Below are positions 42,592 to 51,086 of a stretch of DNA of 64,000 nt, in pieces. The stretch comes from Cohnella algarum (GTDB lineage: Bacteria; Bacillota; Bacilli; Paenibacillales; Paenibacillaceae), in contig NZ_JAFHKM010000002.1 of assembly GCF_016937515.1 (NCBI RefSeq), positions 2,599,001 to 2,663,000 on the forward strand, in the 5' to 3' direction. How positions within the stretch are numbered: position 1 is the stretch's first letter; each line of letters begins with the position of its first letter. The notes beneath the pieces are model-generated. The model was not told where the DNA came from, made no database searches, and saw nothing but the letters and a program-made list of their open reading frames with translations. Both the position numbers and the translations under genes were made by a program.

Positions 42592-43356
42592 ATGACAAAA
42601 GGAATCGACTGTGCGACGCCGATTACCGCCAGCGCAGCCAAGGCGCTGGCCGCTTCCGGCTACCGCTTCGCGGCGCGCTACCTCGTTCCGGCGCGCTACG
42701 CCTGGAAGCGGCTAACGCGCGCCGAAGCGGCGGCGATCGCGAGCGCCGGCCTGATGGTCGTGTCCGTTTACGAGACGACGGCCAATCGCCCGGCGGGCGG
42801 AGCAGCGAACGGTAGGGCCGACGGAGCGTCCGCCCGAGCCGAAGCGGAGCTGATCGGGCAGCCCGCGGGGAGCGCCATTTATTTCGCCGTCGATTACGAC
42901 GCGCAGCCCGGCGACTACGACGCGATCGAAGCCTACTTGAAGGCGGCGGCCGCCCAACTGCCGAACTATACGGTCGGCGTGTACGGCTCCTACGCCGTCA
43001 TCGAGGAAATGGCCAGGCGCGGCGCCTGCCGGCACTTCTGGCAAACCTACGCCTGGAGCCGCGGCAACAAAAGCGCCCGCGCAAACATTTACCAATACTC
43101 GAACGAAGTGAGACTGGCCGGCATGTCCGTCGATTTGAACGAATCGTACGGAGGCGAAGGCTGGTGGAATGCGAACGGAGAGACGCAAAACGATAACGAA
43201 GAGGGAGAGATCGCGATGAGCAAGGAAGATGCGGAAAAAATCATTCGTTTCCTTTCGGCGGCCTGGTTTGCGGCTCCGTCCGCGGCATCGAAAGCCGAGT
43301 TCAACCGGCTTGCCAACGAAGTGCGCAAGGCGGCCGGCCTCCCGGTCGAATCTTAA
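42592..43356 (+). CDS. DUF1906 glycoside-hydrolase-like lysin with the same C-terminal module
   Basis: A 254-residue protein. Residues 1-200 are a DUF1906 (Rv2525c-like TIM barrel) domain: TKGIDCATPITASAAKALAA, GSAIYFAVDYDAQPGDYDAI and NYTVGVYGSYAVIEEM, with the acidic pair of the barrel visible. Residues about 210-254 repeat the C-terminal module of the preceding lysin (28 of 45 residues identical). Probably a second cell-wall hydrolase of the locus. Confidence 0.85.
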   Translation: MTKGIDCATPITASAAKALAASGYRFAARYLVPARYAWKRLTRAEAAAIASAGLMVVSVYETTANRPAGGAANGRADGASARAEAELIGQPAGSAIYFAVDYDAQPGDYDAIEAYLKAAAAQLPNYTVGVYGSYAVIEEMARRGACRHFWQTYAWSRGNKSARANIYQYSNEVRLAGMSVDLNESYGGEGWWNANGETQNDNEEGEIAMSKEDAEKIIRFLSAAWFAAPSAASKAEFNRLANEVRKAAGLPVES

Positions 43357-43442
43357 GCGGCATGCACGCTTCCGCCCAGGCCGGACATATACTGCAACAA
43401 GTAGAACGTCCGAGTGGACCTGGAAGGGAGCGTGCCGGCGCC

Positions 43443-44369
43443 ATGCCGACGATTCCGAATTTCCCCGCCGATCTGCTGCGGGAGCATATGCATTGGCATC
43501 ATCGGCATCATATCAGCGATCCGAACCGAATCCCGATCGGCTACGGCCGGGAGTTTCTGGAATTCCATCGCGACTTCATCGCGCGGGCGCTGGACTGGTA
43601 TCGGCGCAGCGGCTACGATCCCCGGCTGGTCGAGCCCTGGACGAACGTGCCGGAGCCGATCCGCCAGTCGCGCTGCTACGATCAGGGGGCCGAGGCGCGC
43701 CTTGTTTTTCGCCCGGATACGTTCCGTTCGGCGGACGAATTCGGGCGTTTCCTGGAGTCGTCCGGCATACACGGCTGCATTCATCAGGAAGCCGCCAGGC
43801 TGTACGGCGAACCGGATCTTAACGATTTCGACGTCGCGCCCCGCAACACCGTGTTTTACAACATTCACGGCATGATCGACCGCTGGTACCGGAATTGGGA
43901 AGGGCAGGGCCAGTTTCGGCAAGGGGAAGGACATTGGTGCGGAAAATTTTGGGCCGACGAACGCGAAGTGCTGCATTACCGCGCGTCGGACGGCAGCTGG
44001 CGGCTGGGGCAGCCGGAGGCGCGGATCGGTTCCGGAACAGGCGCGCGCGAAAAAGGCGTTCTGCTCGACTGGGGAATCGTCGGCGACAGCCGCGGCTACG
44101 GCCCGATGGACGACGGCCGCCCCTTCCGCGTCTGGGACACGGACGGCGACGGCCGTCTGGAAGTGATCTTTTACGATGCGGCGGGCCGGACGTGGCGGGA
44201 AGGAAAACTGAAGGGCGGCAAGCTCGAATGGGAGCCGGTCGCCATCCGGCGAATCGGTCATGCCTCGCGGCCTTCGGAGCCCTCGCCGCCCTCGGAATTC
44301 TCGCGGCCCTCGGAACTGCCGCGGTCCGCAAACGCCAACTCGCGCAGAAAACGAAACACGCGGATGTAA
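43443..44369 (+). CDS. Tyrosinase-like type-3 copper protein
   Basis: A 308-residue protein. A histidine cluster HMHWHHRHH (15-23) and FLEFHRDFIARALDW (H42) resemble a CuA site. IHGCIHQEAA and TVFYNIHGMIDRWYRNWEG resemble the CuB pattern of tyrosinases and hemocyanins (HxxxH, then FxxxHxxIDRxW). After about residue 165 comes a domain with VWDTDGDGRLEVIFYDAAG, an FG-GAP-like calcium loop. ATG 43443 begins the conserved part; an ATG at 43362 has no ribosome site. The last 37 codons, low in complexity, overlap the convergent Nudix gene by 112 bases. The substrate is unknown, and enzymatic activity is inferred only from histidine spacing. Confidence 0.55.
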   Translation: MPTIPNFPADLLREHMHWHHRHHISDPNRIPIGYGREFLEFHRDFIARALDWYRRSGYDPRLVEPWTNVPEPIRQSRCYDQGAEARLVFRPDTFRSADEFGRFLESSGIHGCIHQEAARLYGEPDLNDFDVAPRNTVFYNIHGMIDRWYRNWEGQGQFRQGEGHWCGKFWADEREVLHYRASDGSWRLGQPEARIGSGTGAREKGVLLDWGIVGDSRGYGPMDDGRPFRVWDTDGDGRLEVIFYDAAGRTWREGKLKGGKLEWEPVAIRRIGHASRPSEPSPPSEFSRPSELPRSANANSRRKRNTRM

Positions 44370-44983
44370 TAACCGCGGTCGCGGGGGACGAAGCTGTCGG
44401 CCGTCACCGTCGCGCTCGCCGGGCGCAAGGCGTCGCCTTCCTCGTCCGGTTCCGCGCCTTGCGCCCCAACGGCCCCGACTTCTCCCCGCATCAGCGCGAT
44501 GAGAAGGTCCGCCTCCGCCTCGTACACCCCGGCTACTTCCTCGCGCTGGAGGCGGAAGCCGGCGGGCGGCACGTCCGCGACGCAGCCGAACACATGGCTG
44601 ATTTCCCGGTCGACGACCGGCCGCCCCGCAACCTCGCCCTCGCTTTCTTCCTTCACGATGCCGAACGGGACAAGCTCCTCGAACGGCACCGACCAGCCAA
44701 TCTCCTCTTCCATCTCCCGCGCCGCGTCCCGCACGCTTTCGCCGGCCGCCAAATGGCCGGCGACCGTAATGTCGAAGCAGCCGGGATTCGTATCCTTGTC
44801 CGCGCTGCGCCGCTGAAAGACCGCATAGGCTTTGCCGTCCTCGCCGCGGCGGACGAGCCAGCAATGAAACGTTTGATGCCACAACCCGCGGGCGTGAACC
44901 TCGCTTCGAAGCGCGGTGCCCGTCCGGTTGCCTTGCTCGTCATAAACGTCCAAATATTCCGGCGGCCGATTGTCCTTAAGCAT
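44258..44983 (-). CDS. Nudix hydrolase (IDI/YfcD-like)
   Basis: A 241-residue protein with the Nudix box [20 protein letters not shown] and a N-terminal IPP-isomerase-like lead ([19 protein letters not shown], then [11 protein letters not shown]). It hydrolyses a nucleotide-diphosphate-type substrate. The C-terminus [13 protein letters not shown] is repetitive, and it overlaps the convergent gene. The start ATG overlaps the end of mscL by eight bases, with GCGGAG upstream, so both are co-transcribed. Confidence 0.9.
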   Translation of the reverse strand: MLKDNRPPEYLDVYDEQGNRTGTALRSEVHARGLWHQTFHCWLVRRGEDGKAYAVFQRRSADKDTNPGCFDITVAGHLAAGESVRDAAREMEEEIGWSVPFEELVPFGIVKEESEGEVAGRPVVDREISHVFGCVADVPPAGFRLQREEVAGVYEAEADLLIALMRGEVGAVGAQGAEPDEEGDALRPASATVTADSFVPRDRGYYIRVFRFLRELAFADRGSSEGRENSEGGEGSEGREA

Positions 44984-45473
44984 GCTCCGCCCCGTGCGCG
45001 CCGGAAAGCTCGGACGTGCAATGTCCGCAGCGCGTCGCGGCGAGCGGGATGACGGACAGGCAGTACGGGCATTCCTTCGTGGTCGGTTCCGCCGGCTTTT
45101 CTTCCGTTTCTTTTTTGCGGTTTAACCGATTGATGGCCTTCACGAGCATAAACACGGCAAAAGCGACGATCAGAAAGTTGATGACGACGTTCACGAACTG
45201 GCCGTAGGCGATGACCGCCACCCCGGCGCCCTTGACGTCGGCGAGAATCTTCGGATCCCCCTCGAACCCTTCCGGCAGCGTCCCGATCCGCCAGAACAAA
45301 TCCTTGAAGTCGACCCCGCCCAGCAAACGTCCGATCGGCGGCATCACGATATCGTTCACGAGCGACGTGACGATTTGGCCGAACGCGCCCCCGATGATGA
45401 CGCCGACCGCAAGATCGATGACATTCCCGCGAACGGCAAACGTTTTGAATTCTTTCAGCATATTGCTAATCAT
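44976..45473 (-). CDS. mscL: Large-conductance mechanosensitive channel MscL with zinc-ribbon tail
   Basis: A 165-residue channel subunit. The first transmembrane helix has the MscL signature [20 protein letters not shown], and the second is [19 protein letters not shown]. It opens under membrane tension to release solutes. Instead of the usual short helix, the C-terminus carries [18 protein letters not shown], a CxxC...CxxC zinc ribbon. GGGGGAGAATCGG precedes ATG 45473. Confidence 0.93.
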   Translation of the reverse strand: MISNMLKEFKTFAVRGNVIDLAVGVIIGGAFGQIVTSLVNDIVMPPIGRLLGGVDFKDLFWRIGTLPEGFEGDPKILADVKGAGVAVIAYGQFVNVVINFLIVAFAVFMLVKAINRLNRKKETEEKPAEPTTKECPYCLSVIPLAATRCGHCTSELSGAHGAEHA

Positions 45474-45579
45474 CCGATTCTCCCCCAATAATGGAATGGA
45501 CTTGGAAAGGAATTCGCAAAAAATCGTCGAATTGTTAAAAACAAGCACGAAAACATGGCAGATTGGCGAGGGAACGAGC

Positions 45580-47337
45580 ATGCACAGTTACGGAGCCGAC
45601 TGGCCCGTCCTTTTTTCGCTCCTGGCTTTGGCGATAAGTATACTCGCATCTTACACGATGTTTAACTTTCTTGGCAATCTGAAACGGACGAACAATACGT
45701 TTCGGCTTTTCTGGTTGGCAGGCGGCGCTTTCGTGTTCGGCGTGGGCATGTGGACGAAGCATTTCGTCACCATATTGGCGAGCGACGGCCCGCTTTTTTT
45801 TACGTGGAGCTTGCCGATATCGCTGTTTTTCAACATTTTTTTCGCCTTGATGGCGTTCGTCATGCTGACGCTTCAGGAAGCGATCCGGTTCCGGTCCTTT
45901 GCCGGGAGCGTCATTTTGGCTTTCGGGGTCGGATTTATGCATTTTTTCTCCCTGCTGGGCCAGCCGATCGACCGCATATCCGTCGACGGGGGGATGGTCG
46001 CGGTTTCGCTCGCGTTGCTGTTCGCCGGCACGTATGCGGCGGTCAAGCTGTCCGAAATGAACGGGGAGAACCGCAAATGGCTGGCCAGCGTGACGCTGGG
46101 CCTGTCGGTATACCTTGTCCAATGGGTCGGCAATCAGGGGCTCGATATCGAATATTCCGTCTACTACAACCTGGACAAGCTGATCGAGGACGTCCGCTTC
46201 CTGGTGCTTGCGCTGGGGATCGGCGCCTTGCTCATTCTGACCTCGACGTGGGTGACCTGGTACATCGACAAGCGCATGAACCAGATGGACGAGCGGTACC
46301 GCTTGCTGGTCGAAAATTCGATCGACACGATCGCGATTTTCAAGCAGGAAAAATGGGTGTTCGTCAACGCGGCCGGACTCCGCATGTTCGAGGCGGATCA
46401 TCCGAACGAACTGCTCGACATGCCGATTTACGCGTTCCTTCATCCGAACGATTACGACGCCGTGCGGGAGAGGCTGCACAATCTCGTCATTACGGGCAGC
46501 AGCGGGCCGGTGGATCAGACGTGGCTGTCGCTGAAAGGCAACGTGCTGCACACGGAAGTGGTGGAGACGATGACGACGCTCCAAAACGAACCGGCGGTGC
46601 AGGTTATCATCCGCGACATTTCGGAACGGAAGAAAAACGAGGAGCTGCTGATCAACTCGGAAAAGCTGTACGTGGCCGGGCAGCTGGCCGCGGGCATCGC
46701 GCACGAAATCCGGAATCCGCTGACTTCGCTGAAAGGCTTTTTGCAATTGATCGCTTCCGGCCGCCGGGAAAACAGCTATTACGAAATTATGAATTCGGAA
46801 CTGGACCGGATCGAAGGCATCGTCAGCGAGCTGCTGATGCTGGCCAAACCCCAGGTCTACGACTTTTCCTATTACGATGTGCGCAATATGATGCGGGATA
46901 CGGTCACGCTGCTGGAGGCGCAGGCGATTCTGCACAACATCGCGATCGAATCGGATTTTTCCCGCGACGTTCTTTGGGTGTACGGGGTCGAAAATCAAAT
47001 CAAGCAGGTGTTCATCAACGTCATCAAAAACGCGATCGAAGCGATGGTCGACGGAGGAACGATCCGCGTTGCGCTGTTCCGGGAAGACGATTCGGTTTAT
47101 ACCCGCATATCCGACGAAGGGCCGGGGATCGGCGAAGACCAGCTCGCGAAAATGGGCCAGCCCTTCTATACGACCAAAGAGAAAGGAACCGGTCTCGGGC
47201 TGATGGTCAGCTACAAAATCGTCGACAACCACGAGGGGCAAATTCGCGTCTACAGCCAGATCGGCCGGGGAACGACGTTCGAAATCCGGCTGCCGTTCCG
47301 TTATCCCGAAGCTTCGCCCGCGGCCCAAAGCGGTTGA
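45580..47337 (+). CDS. Sensor histidine kinase, MHYT-type membrane domain plus PAS
   Basis: A 585-residue kinase. Residues 1-225 are seven membrane segments with MHYT-like motifs ([18 protein letters not shown]), proposed metal/gas-sensing in this family. A PAS domain follows ([20 protein letters not shown]), then HisKA with [20 protein letters not shown] (phospho-His) and HATPase with DEGPGIGE and [12 protein letters not shown]. The kinase half resembles sporulation kinases of Bacillus. No response regulator gene is adjacent, which fits a phosphorelay input. ATG 45580 has GAGGGAA upstream; the frame is open further left across the divergent mscL start but has no credible start there. Confidence 0.9.
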   Translation: MHSYGADWPVLFSLLALAISILASYTMFNFLGNLKRTNNTFRLFWLAGGAFVFGVGMWTKHFVTILASDGPLFFTWSLPISLFFNIFFALMAFVMLTLQEAIRFRSFAGSVILAFGVGFMHFFSLLGQPIDRISVDGGMVAVSLALLFAGTYAAVKLSEMNGENRKWLASVTLGLSVYLVQWVGNQGLDIEYSVYYNLDKLIEDVRFLVLALGIGALLILTSTWVTWYIDKRMNQMDERYRLLVENSIDTIAIFKQEKWVFVNAAGLRMFEADHPNELLDMPIYAFLHPNDYDAVRERLHNLVITGSSGPVDQTWLSLKGNVLHTEVVETMTTLQNEPAVQVIIRDISERKKNEELLINSEKLYVAGQLAAGIAHEIRNPLTSLKGFLQLIASGRRENSYYEIMNSELDRIEGIVSELLMLAKPQVYDFSYYDVRNMMRDTVTLLEAQAILHNIAIESDFSRDVLWVYGVENQIKQVFINVIKNAIEAMVDGGTIRVALFREDDSVYTRISDEGPGIGEDQLAKMGQPFYTTKEKGTGLGLMVSYKIVDNHEGQIRVYSQIGRGTTFEIRLPFRYPEASPAAQSG

Positions 47338-47424
47338 AAGAGGGGCGGGCGGCTTGGCGGCGGACGTGTTATAATGAGGTTTATTTCCCTATGAATTTTG
47401 CTGCGGGCAGTAGGAGGATCCATC

Positions 47425-47622
47425 GTGGCCGAGCCATTCAAAGCGATGCACAACAAGACTTTTCCGGACGATTTCGCGGATCGGGCGCGGGGATGGCGGC
47501 CGTTGTCGGACCTGTCGGCAGGGCGCCGGAGGCCGGACAACTCTAAGCTTGCGCTGTTCGTGAACGAGCGGGAGCTTGCCTCCGACTGGGGAACGCTGCT
47601 CGGGAGGGAAGCGGAAGCATGA
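47425..47622 (+). CDS. Small protein coupled to the FUSC-like gene
   Basis: A 65-residue soluble protein, GTG start with AGGAGG seven bases upstream. Sequence AEPFKAMHNKTFPDDFADRA, then SKLALFVNERELASDWGTLL. No family recognised. Its last four bases overlap the start of the downstream membrane protein, so the two are co-translated. Confidence 0.65.
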   Translation: MAEPFKAMHNKTFPDDFADRARGWRPLSDLSAGRRRPDNSKLALFVNERELASDWGTLLGREAEA

Positions 47623-48698
47623 CGATTGGCGCTCGCGTATTCAAAACGGGGCTGGCGGTCGCCGTCGCGCTTTGGCTCGGAACGCTGGCAGGGCTGGAAT
47701 CTCCGGTCATCGCGGCGGTCGCGGCGATTTTTACCGTGCAGCCGTCCATTTACCGAAGCTGGATGCAAGTGCTGGACCAGCTCCAGAGCAACGTCTTGGG
47801 AGCCGGGATCGCGATTGCGGCTTATTGGCTTTTCGGGAGCGCCCCGTTATCGGTCGGACTTGTTTGCATTCTCGTGATTTTGCTGTGCATCAAGCTGAAA
47901 ACCGAGGACACGATCGGGCTCACGCTCGTGACCGTCGTGATCATTATGGAAGCGCAGAACCAGGGCTGGCCGGCGGCGCTTGACCGGCTCGTGTCGCTGC
48001 TGCTCGGCATCGGCTGCGCCTTCGCCGTCAACGTTTCCGTCGCTCCGCCCAAGCACCACAGCCGCTTCGTCCGCCAGGTGCAGGAAGCGCAAAACCAGCT
48101 GTCCAGGCTGCTGCGCACGTCGGTGTCGAACGAGCTGAAGGAGAACGTGTTCCGCAAGGAGCAAGAGCAGCTTCATGAGCAGCTGCGCAAGCTGGACGAC
48201 TTTTACCGGTTGTTCGCGGAGGAGCGGGTTTTGAAAAAGCGCTCGCGCCTCCGCAAAGCGCGGCTCCTCGTCATGTACAAGGAAATGATGATGACGCTGG
48301 AGCGGGGCTACGAGCTGATCGAGGCGGTGGAGGAGCAGTATTTTGCCGTTCCGAGCGATCCCGCATGGAATCGGATGGTGGACCAGCACATCGAAATGCT
48401 GTGCGGCTACCACGAACAGCTGCTCTGGAAATGGGACAAAAAGCTGAAGGCGGGCGCGGTCCCGGCGGCGCCTCCCCCGGAGTCGGGCGTCCGGCTGACG
48501 GAGATGATCGCGGCCGAAGGAGAATTCGACGACGCGCTGAAGGCGCGCATCGCCGCGCAGGGCGAGACCGAAGTGACGGTCCGCGCCCGGTTGCTCGTGG
48601 TGACGTCGGCGTTGTTCGCTTACGAGGATCGGCTGCACCGCCTGGACAAGCTGATGGACCACTGGTTCGAGCGCGGGCTCGACGGCGCGGAAGAATAA
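47619..48698 (+). CDS. Aromatic-acid-exporter/FUSC-type membrane protein
   Basis: A 359-residue protein. Residues 1-140 hold about five to six membrane segments (GLAVAVALWLGTLAGLESPV, then VAAIFTVQPSIYRSWMQVLD, the ArAE signature), followed by a cytoplasmic helical domain. This is the Firmicute-type aromatic acid exporter / YgaE-like family, whose substrates are mostly undefined. Coupled to the 65-residue protein before it. Confidence 0.85.
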   Translation: MTIGARVFKTGLAVAVALWLGTLAGLESPVIAAVAAIFTVQPSIYRSWMQVLDQLQSNVLGAGIAIAAYWLFGSAPLSVGLVCILVILLCIKLKTEDTIGLTLVTVVIIMEAQNQGWPAALDRLVSLLLGIGCAFAVNVSVAPPKHHSRFVRQVQEAQNQLSRLLRTSVSNELKENVFRKEQEQLHEQLRKLDDFYRLFAEERVLKKRSRLRKARLLVMYKEMMMTLERGYELIEAVEEQYFAVPSDPAWNRMVDQHIEMLCGYHEQLLWKWDKKLKAGAVPAAPPPESGVRLTEMIAAEGEFDDALKARIAAQGETEVTVRARLLVVTSALFAYEDRLHRLDKLMDHWFERGLDGAEE

Positions 48699-48805
48699 GG
48701 ATGGCGGCAGTCGCAATGCGAAGCGGCTGCCGCCTGTTTCTTTGCGGTTTCCTTTTTTGAACGTTTACATCCTCCGCGAAAAAAGGTAAGATAAAAAACG
48801 TTTAG

Positions 48806-48820
48806 CCTGTATACAAGTAC
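48806..48820 (+). promoter_or_regulatory. GntR-type operator 1
   Basis: CCTGTATACAAGTAC matches most of the Bacillus subtilis gluconate operator (ATACTTGTATACAAGTAT). It lies 22 bases before the gntR start, so gluconate would relieve repression of gntR itself. Confidence 0.7.
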
Positions 48821-48841
48821 ACAACGAGTGGGGGGATCGGA

Positions 48842-49519
48842 TTGGCTTATCCCGCCGCCTGGCTGCGCGAGGCATCGCTCGGGGAAGCGATTACCTGCGA
48901 GCTCAGACTGAGCATCGTCACCGGCAAAATCCAGCCCGGCGAAACGCTGTCCGAAAATCGGATCGCCGCGGACTTCGGCACGAGCCGCTCTCCGGTTCGC
49001 GAAGCGCTGCGGACGCTGTCCGGGGAAGGCCTCATCCGGCTTGAACGAATGGGCGCCGTCGTCCTCGGCCTAAGCTCGAAGGAAGTCGAAGAGCTGTTCG
49101 ACGTCCGGTATTTGATCGAAAGCTTCGTCCAGGAACGGCTGTCCCGAATCGACCGCGAACCCTTGATCGCCTCCCTTAGGCGCATTCTCGACAAGATGGA
49201 GCTGGCCTTGCGGCATCAAGACGCCGAAGAATTCGCTTACCAGGATTTCGCGTTTCACGAGACGATCATCGCCGAAGCCGGCCATTCGCGAATTTGGCAG
49301 CTCTGGCGGAGCATTCGCCAGCTCGTGCTCGCGGTGATGCTCGTCACGACTCGGGAAGTGTTCGCCGACGGCGAGGAACGGGTCCAAGCGGTGATCGAAA
49401 AGCACAGGTTTATTCTGGACGGCTTGCGCTCGGGGGACGCCGACGAGATTCAAAAGCGAGTGCGGAGCTATTTCAAGGATTCTTTCGTCACCTTGCATCA
49501 TAGTTTGGGCAAGCCTTGA
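48842..49519 (+). CDS. gntR: GntR-family (FCD domain) gluconate repressor
   Basis: A 225-residue regulator. The N-terminal winged helix has SENRIAADFGTSRSPVREAL and GLIRLERMGAVV; the C-terminal FCD domain has ELFDVRYLIESFVQERL and AYQDFAFHETIIAEAGHSR, whose Asp and His residues bind metal and ligand. TTG start with GGGGGGA six bases upstream. It stands before the gluconate permease and kinase genes, with matching operators in front of both itself and the permease. Confidence 0.9.
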   Translation: MAYPAAWLREASLGEAITCELRLSIVTGKIQPGETLSENRIAADFGTSRSPVREALRTLSGEGLIRLERMGAVVLGLSSKEVEELFDVRYLIESFVQERLSRIDREPLIASLRRILDKMELALRHQDAEEFAYQDFAFHETIIAEAGHSRIWQLWRSIRQLVLAVMLVTTREVFADGEERVQAVIEKHRFILDGLRSGDADEIQKRVRSYFKDSFVTLHHSLGKP

Positions 49520-49543
49520 ATCCTTTCGCCCGACAAGAACGAC

Positions 49544-49577
49544 GAAGCGGCAGGGAAACCTCCCGCGCTTCTTGTTT
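49544..49577 (+). terminator. Terminator after gntR
   Basis: GAAGCG...CGCTTC outer stem with GGGA/TCCC inside, followed by TTGTTTTC. It lies 25 bases after the gntR stop and just before the second operator, so gntP-gntK would have its own promoter. Confidence 0.55.
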
Positions 49578-49581
49578 TCAA

Positions 49582-49599
49582 AGTTGTCGACAAGTATAC
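49582..49599 (+). promoter_or_regulatory. GntR-type operator 2
   Basis: AGTTGTCGACAAGTATAC shares TTGT..ACAAGTATAC with the Bacillus gluconate operator and with site 1. It lies 99 bases before the permease start. Confidence 0.65.
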
Positions 49600-49697
49600 A
49601 TGTTATTCCGTTCGCCAGTTCGTCAACACTACCTATAGGAGCGGCGAACGACTCCGACAGACATCGCAAGAGCATCCAACACCATCGGGAGGACGAT

Positions 49698-51059
49698 ATG
49701 AATACTCTTTTCGGCATGAGCCACGCGGCAACCTTGTTGATTTGGACTTTGCTTGCAATCGCTTTCCTTATCGTGATGATTTCCAAGTACAAATGGAATC
49801 CGTTCGTCACGCTGCTGATTTCCAGCTTGCTGCTCGGGCTGGTTGCCGGCATGGATCCCGCCGATGCGGTTGCTTCCCTGATCAAGGGGATGGGGGGCAC
49901 GCTCGGAACGATCGCGATCGTCATCGGACTCGGCACCATGCTCGGGAAGATGATGGCCGAATCGGGAGGCGCGGAAAGGATCGCGACGACGCTGATCGAC
50001 CGTTTCGGGGACAAAAGGGTGCATTGGGCGATGATGATCGTCGGCTTCCTCGTCGGCATTCCGGTCTTCTTCGAGGTCGGCGTCATCCTGTTGATCCCAA
50101 TCGTGTTTATCGTCGCCCGCAAAACGAAAATGCCGCTGCTCCAGATCGGCATTCCCGTCCTGGCGGGCCTGTCCACCGTGCACGGGCTCGTTCCTCCGCA
50201 CCCCGCGCCGATGATCGCCATCGATGCTTATGACGCGAACCTGGGCAAGACGATTCTCTATTCGATTCTGATTGGCCTGCCGGTCGCGATTTTGGCGGGG
50301 CCGGTGTTCGGGAAGTTTATCGGCAAGCGGATTCCGGTCGAACCCGACGAGAAGCTGGTCGAGCAGTTCGCGATGAAGGAAAACCGCAGCCTTCCCGGCT
50401 TCGGCATCACGCTGTTTACGATTTTGCTTCCGGTTATCCTGATGCTGATCGGATCGGTCGCCAGCATTGCCGATCCGCAAGCGACGAGCGGGTTTACCCG
50501 GTTTGCCGGATTTATCGGCCACGAGGTCGTCGCGCTGCTGATCTCCGTCGCGTTCTCGTTTTTCTCGCTCGGCTTCGCTCGCGGCTTCAGCAAGGAGGAA
50601 GTTTCGAAATTCGCGTCCGAAAGCTTGCCTCCGATCGCCGGCATCGTGCTGATCATCGGCGGCGGCGGCGCGTTCAAGCAGGTGCTGATCGACAGCGGCG
50701 TCGGGCAGGCGATCGCGGACATGGCGACGAACGCGAATATCAATGTCATTTTGTTCGCCTGGCTCGTCGCCGCGCTGATCCGCGTGGCGACCGGTTCGGC
50801 GACGGTCGCGATGACGACGTCCGCCGGCATCGTCGCGCCCGTCCTGGCAATGACGCCGGGAGCGAACGTGGAATTGGTCGTGCTCGCGACCGGCGCCGGC
50901 TCGCTCGTATTGTCCCACGTCAACGACGCGGGGTTCTGGATGGTCAAGGAATTTTTCAACATGAGCGTGCCGCAAACGCTGAAATCGTGGACGATGATGG
51001 AAACGATTCTGTCCGTGGCGGGGCTGATTCTGATTTTGATCGTAAGCGCGTTTGTTTGA
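49698..51059 (+). CDS. gntP: Gluconate permease (GntP family)
   Basis: A 453-residue membrane protein with about twelve to fourteen hydrophobic segments. GntP signatures include GFLVGIPVFFEVGVILLIPI and GLVPPHPAPMIAID, and near the C-terminus GSLVLSHVNDAGFWMVKEFF. It imports gluconate with protons. ATG 49698 has GGGAGGA; an in-frame ATG at 49572 lies before the operator. The gluconokinase gene follows after 27 bases. Confidence 0.93.
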   Translation: MNTLFGMSHAATLLIWTLLAIAFLIVMISKYKWNPFVTLLISSLLLGLVAGMDPADAVASLIKGMGGTLGTIAIVIGLGTMLGKMMAESGGAERIATTLIDRFGDKRVHWAMMIVGFLVGIPVFFEVGVILLIPIVFIVARKTKMPLLQIGIPVLAGLSTVHGLVPPHPAPMIAIDAYDANLGKTILYSILIGLPVAILAGPVFGKFIGKRIPVEPDEKLVEQFAMKENRSLPGFGITLFTILLPVILMLIGSVASIADPQATSGFTRFAGFIGHEVVALLISVAFSFFSLGFARGFSKEEVSKFASESLPPIAGIVLIIGGGGAFKQVLIDSGVGQAIADMATNANINVILFAWLVAALIRVATGSATVAMTTSAGIVAPVLAMTPGANVELVVLATGAGSLVLSHVNDAGFWMVKEFFNMSVPQTLKSWTMMETILSVAGLILILIVSAFV

Positions 51060-51086
51060 TCTCGAACGGGAGAGGAAGGGTGAAGG

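Noticed and set aside
14492..43356. Complete prophage
   Set aside because: No integrase, terminase, portal, capsid or replication gene could be recognised, and no att-like duplication flanks the region.
45211..45579. N-terminal extension of the histidine kinase
   Set aside because: It would run antisense through mscL. ATG 45580 has a ribosome site and starts the MHYT-type domain.
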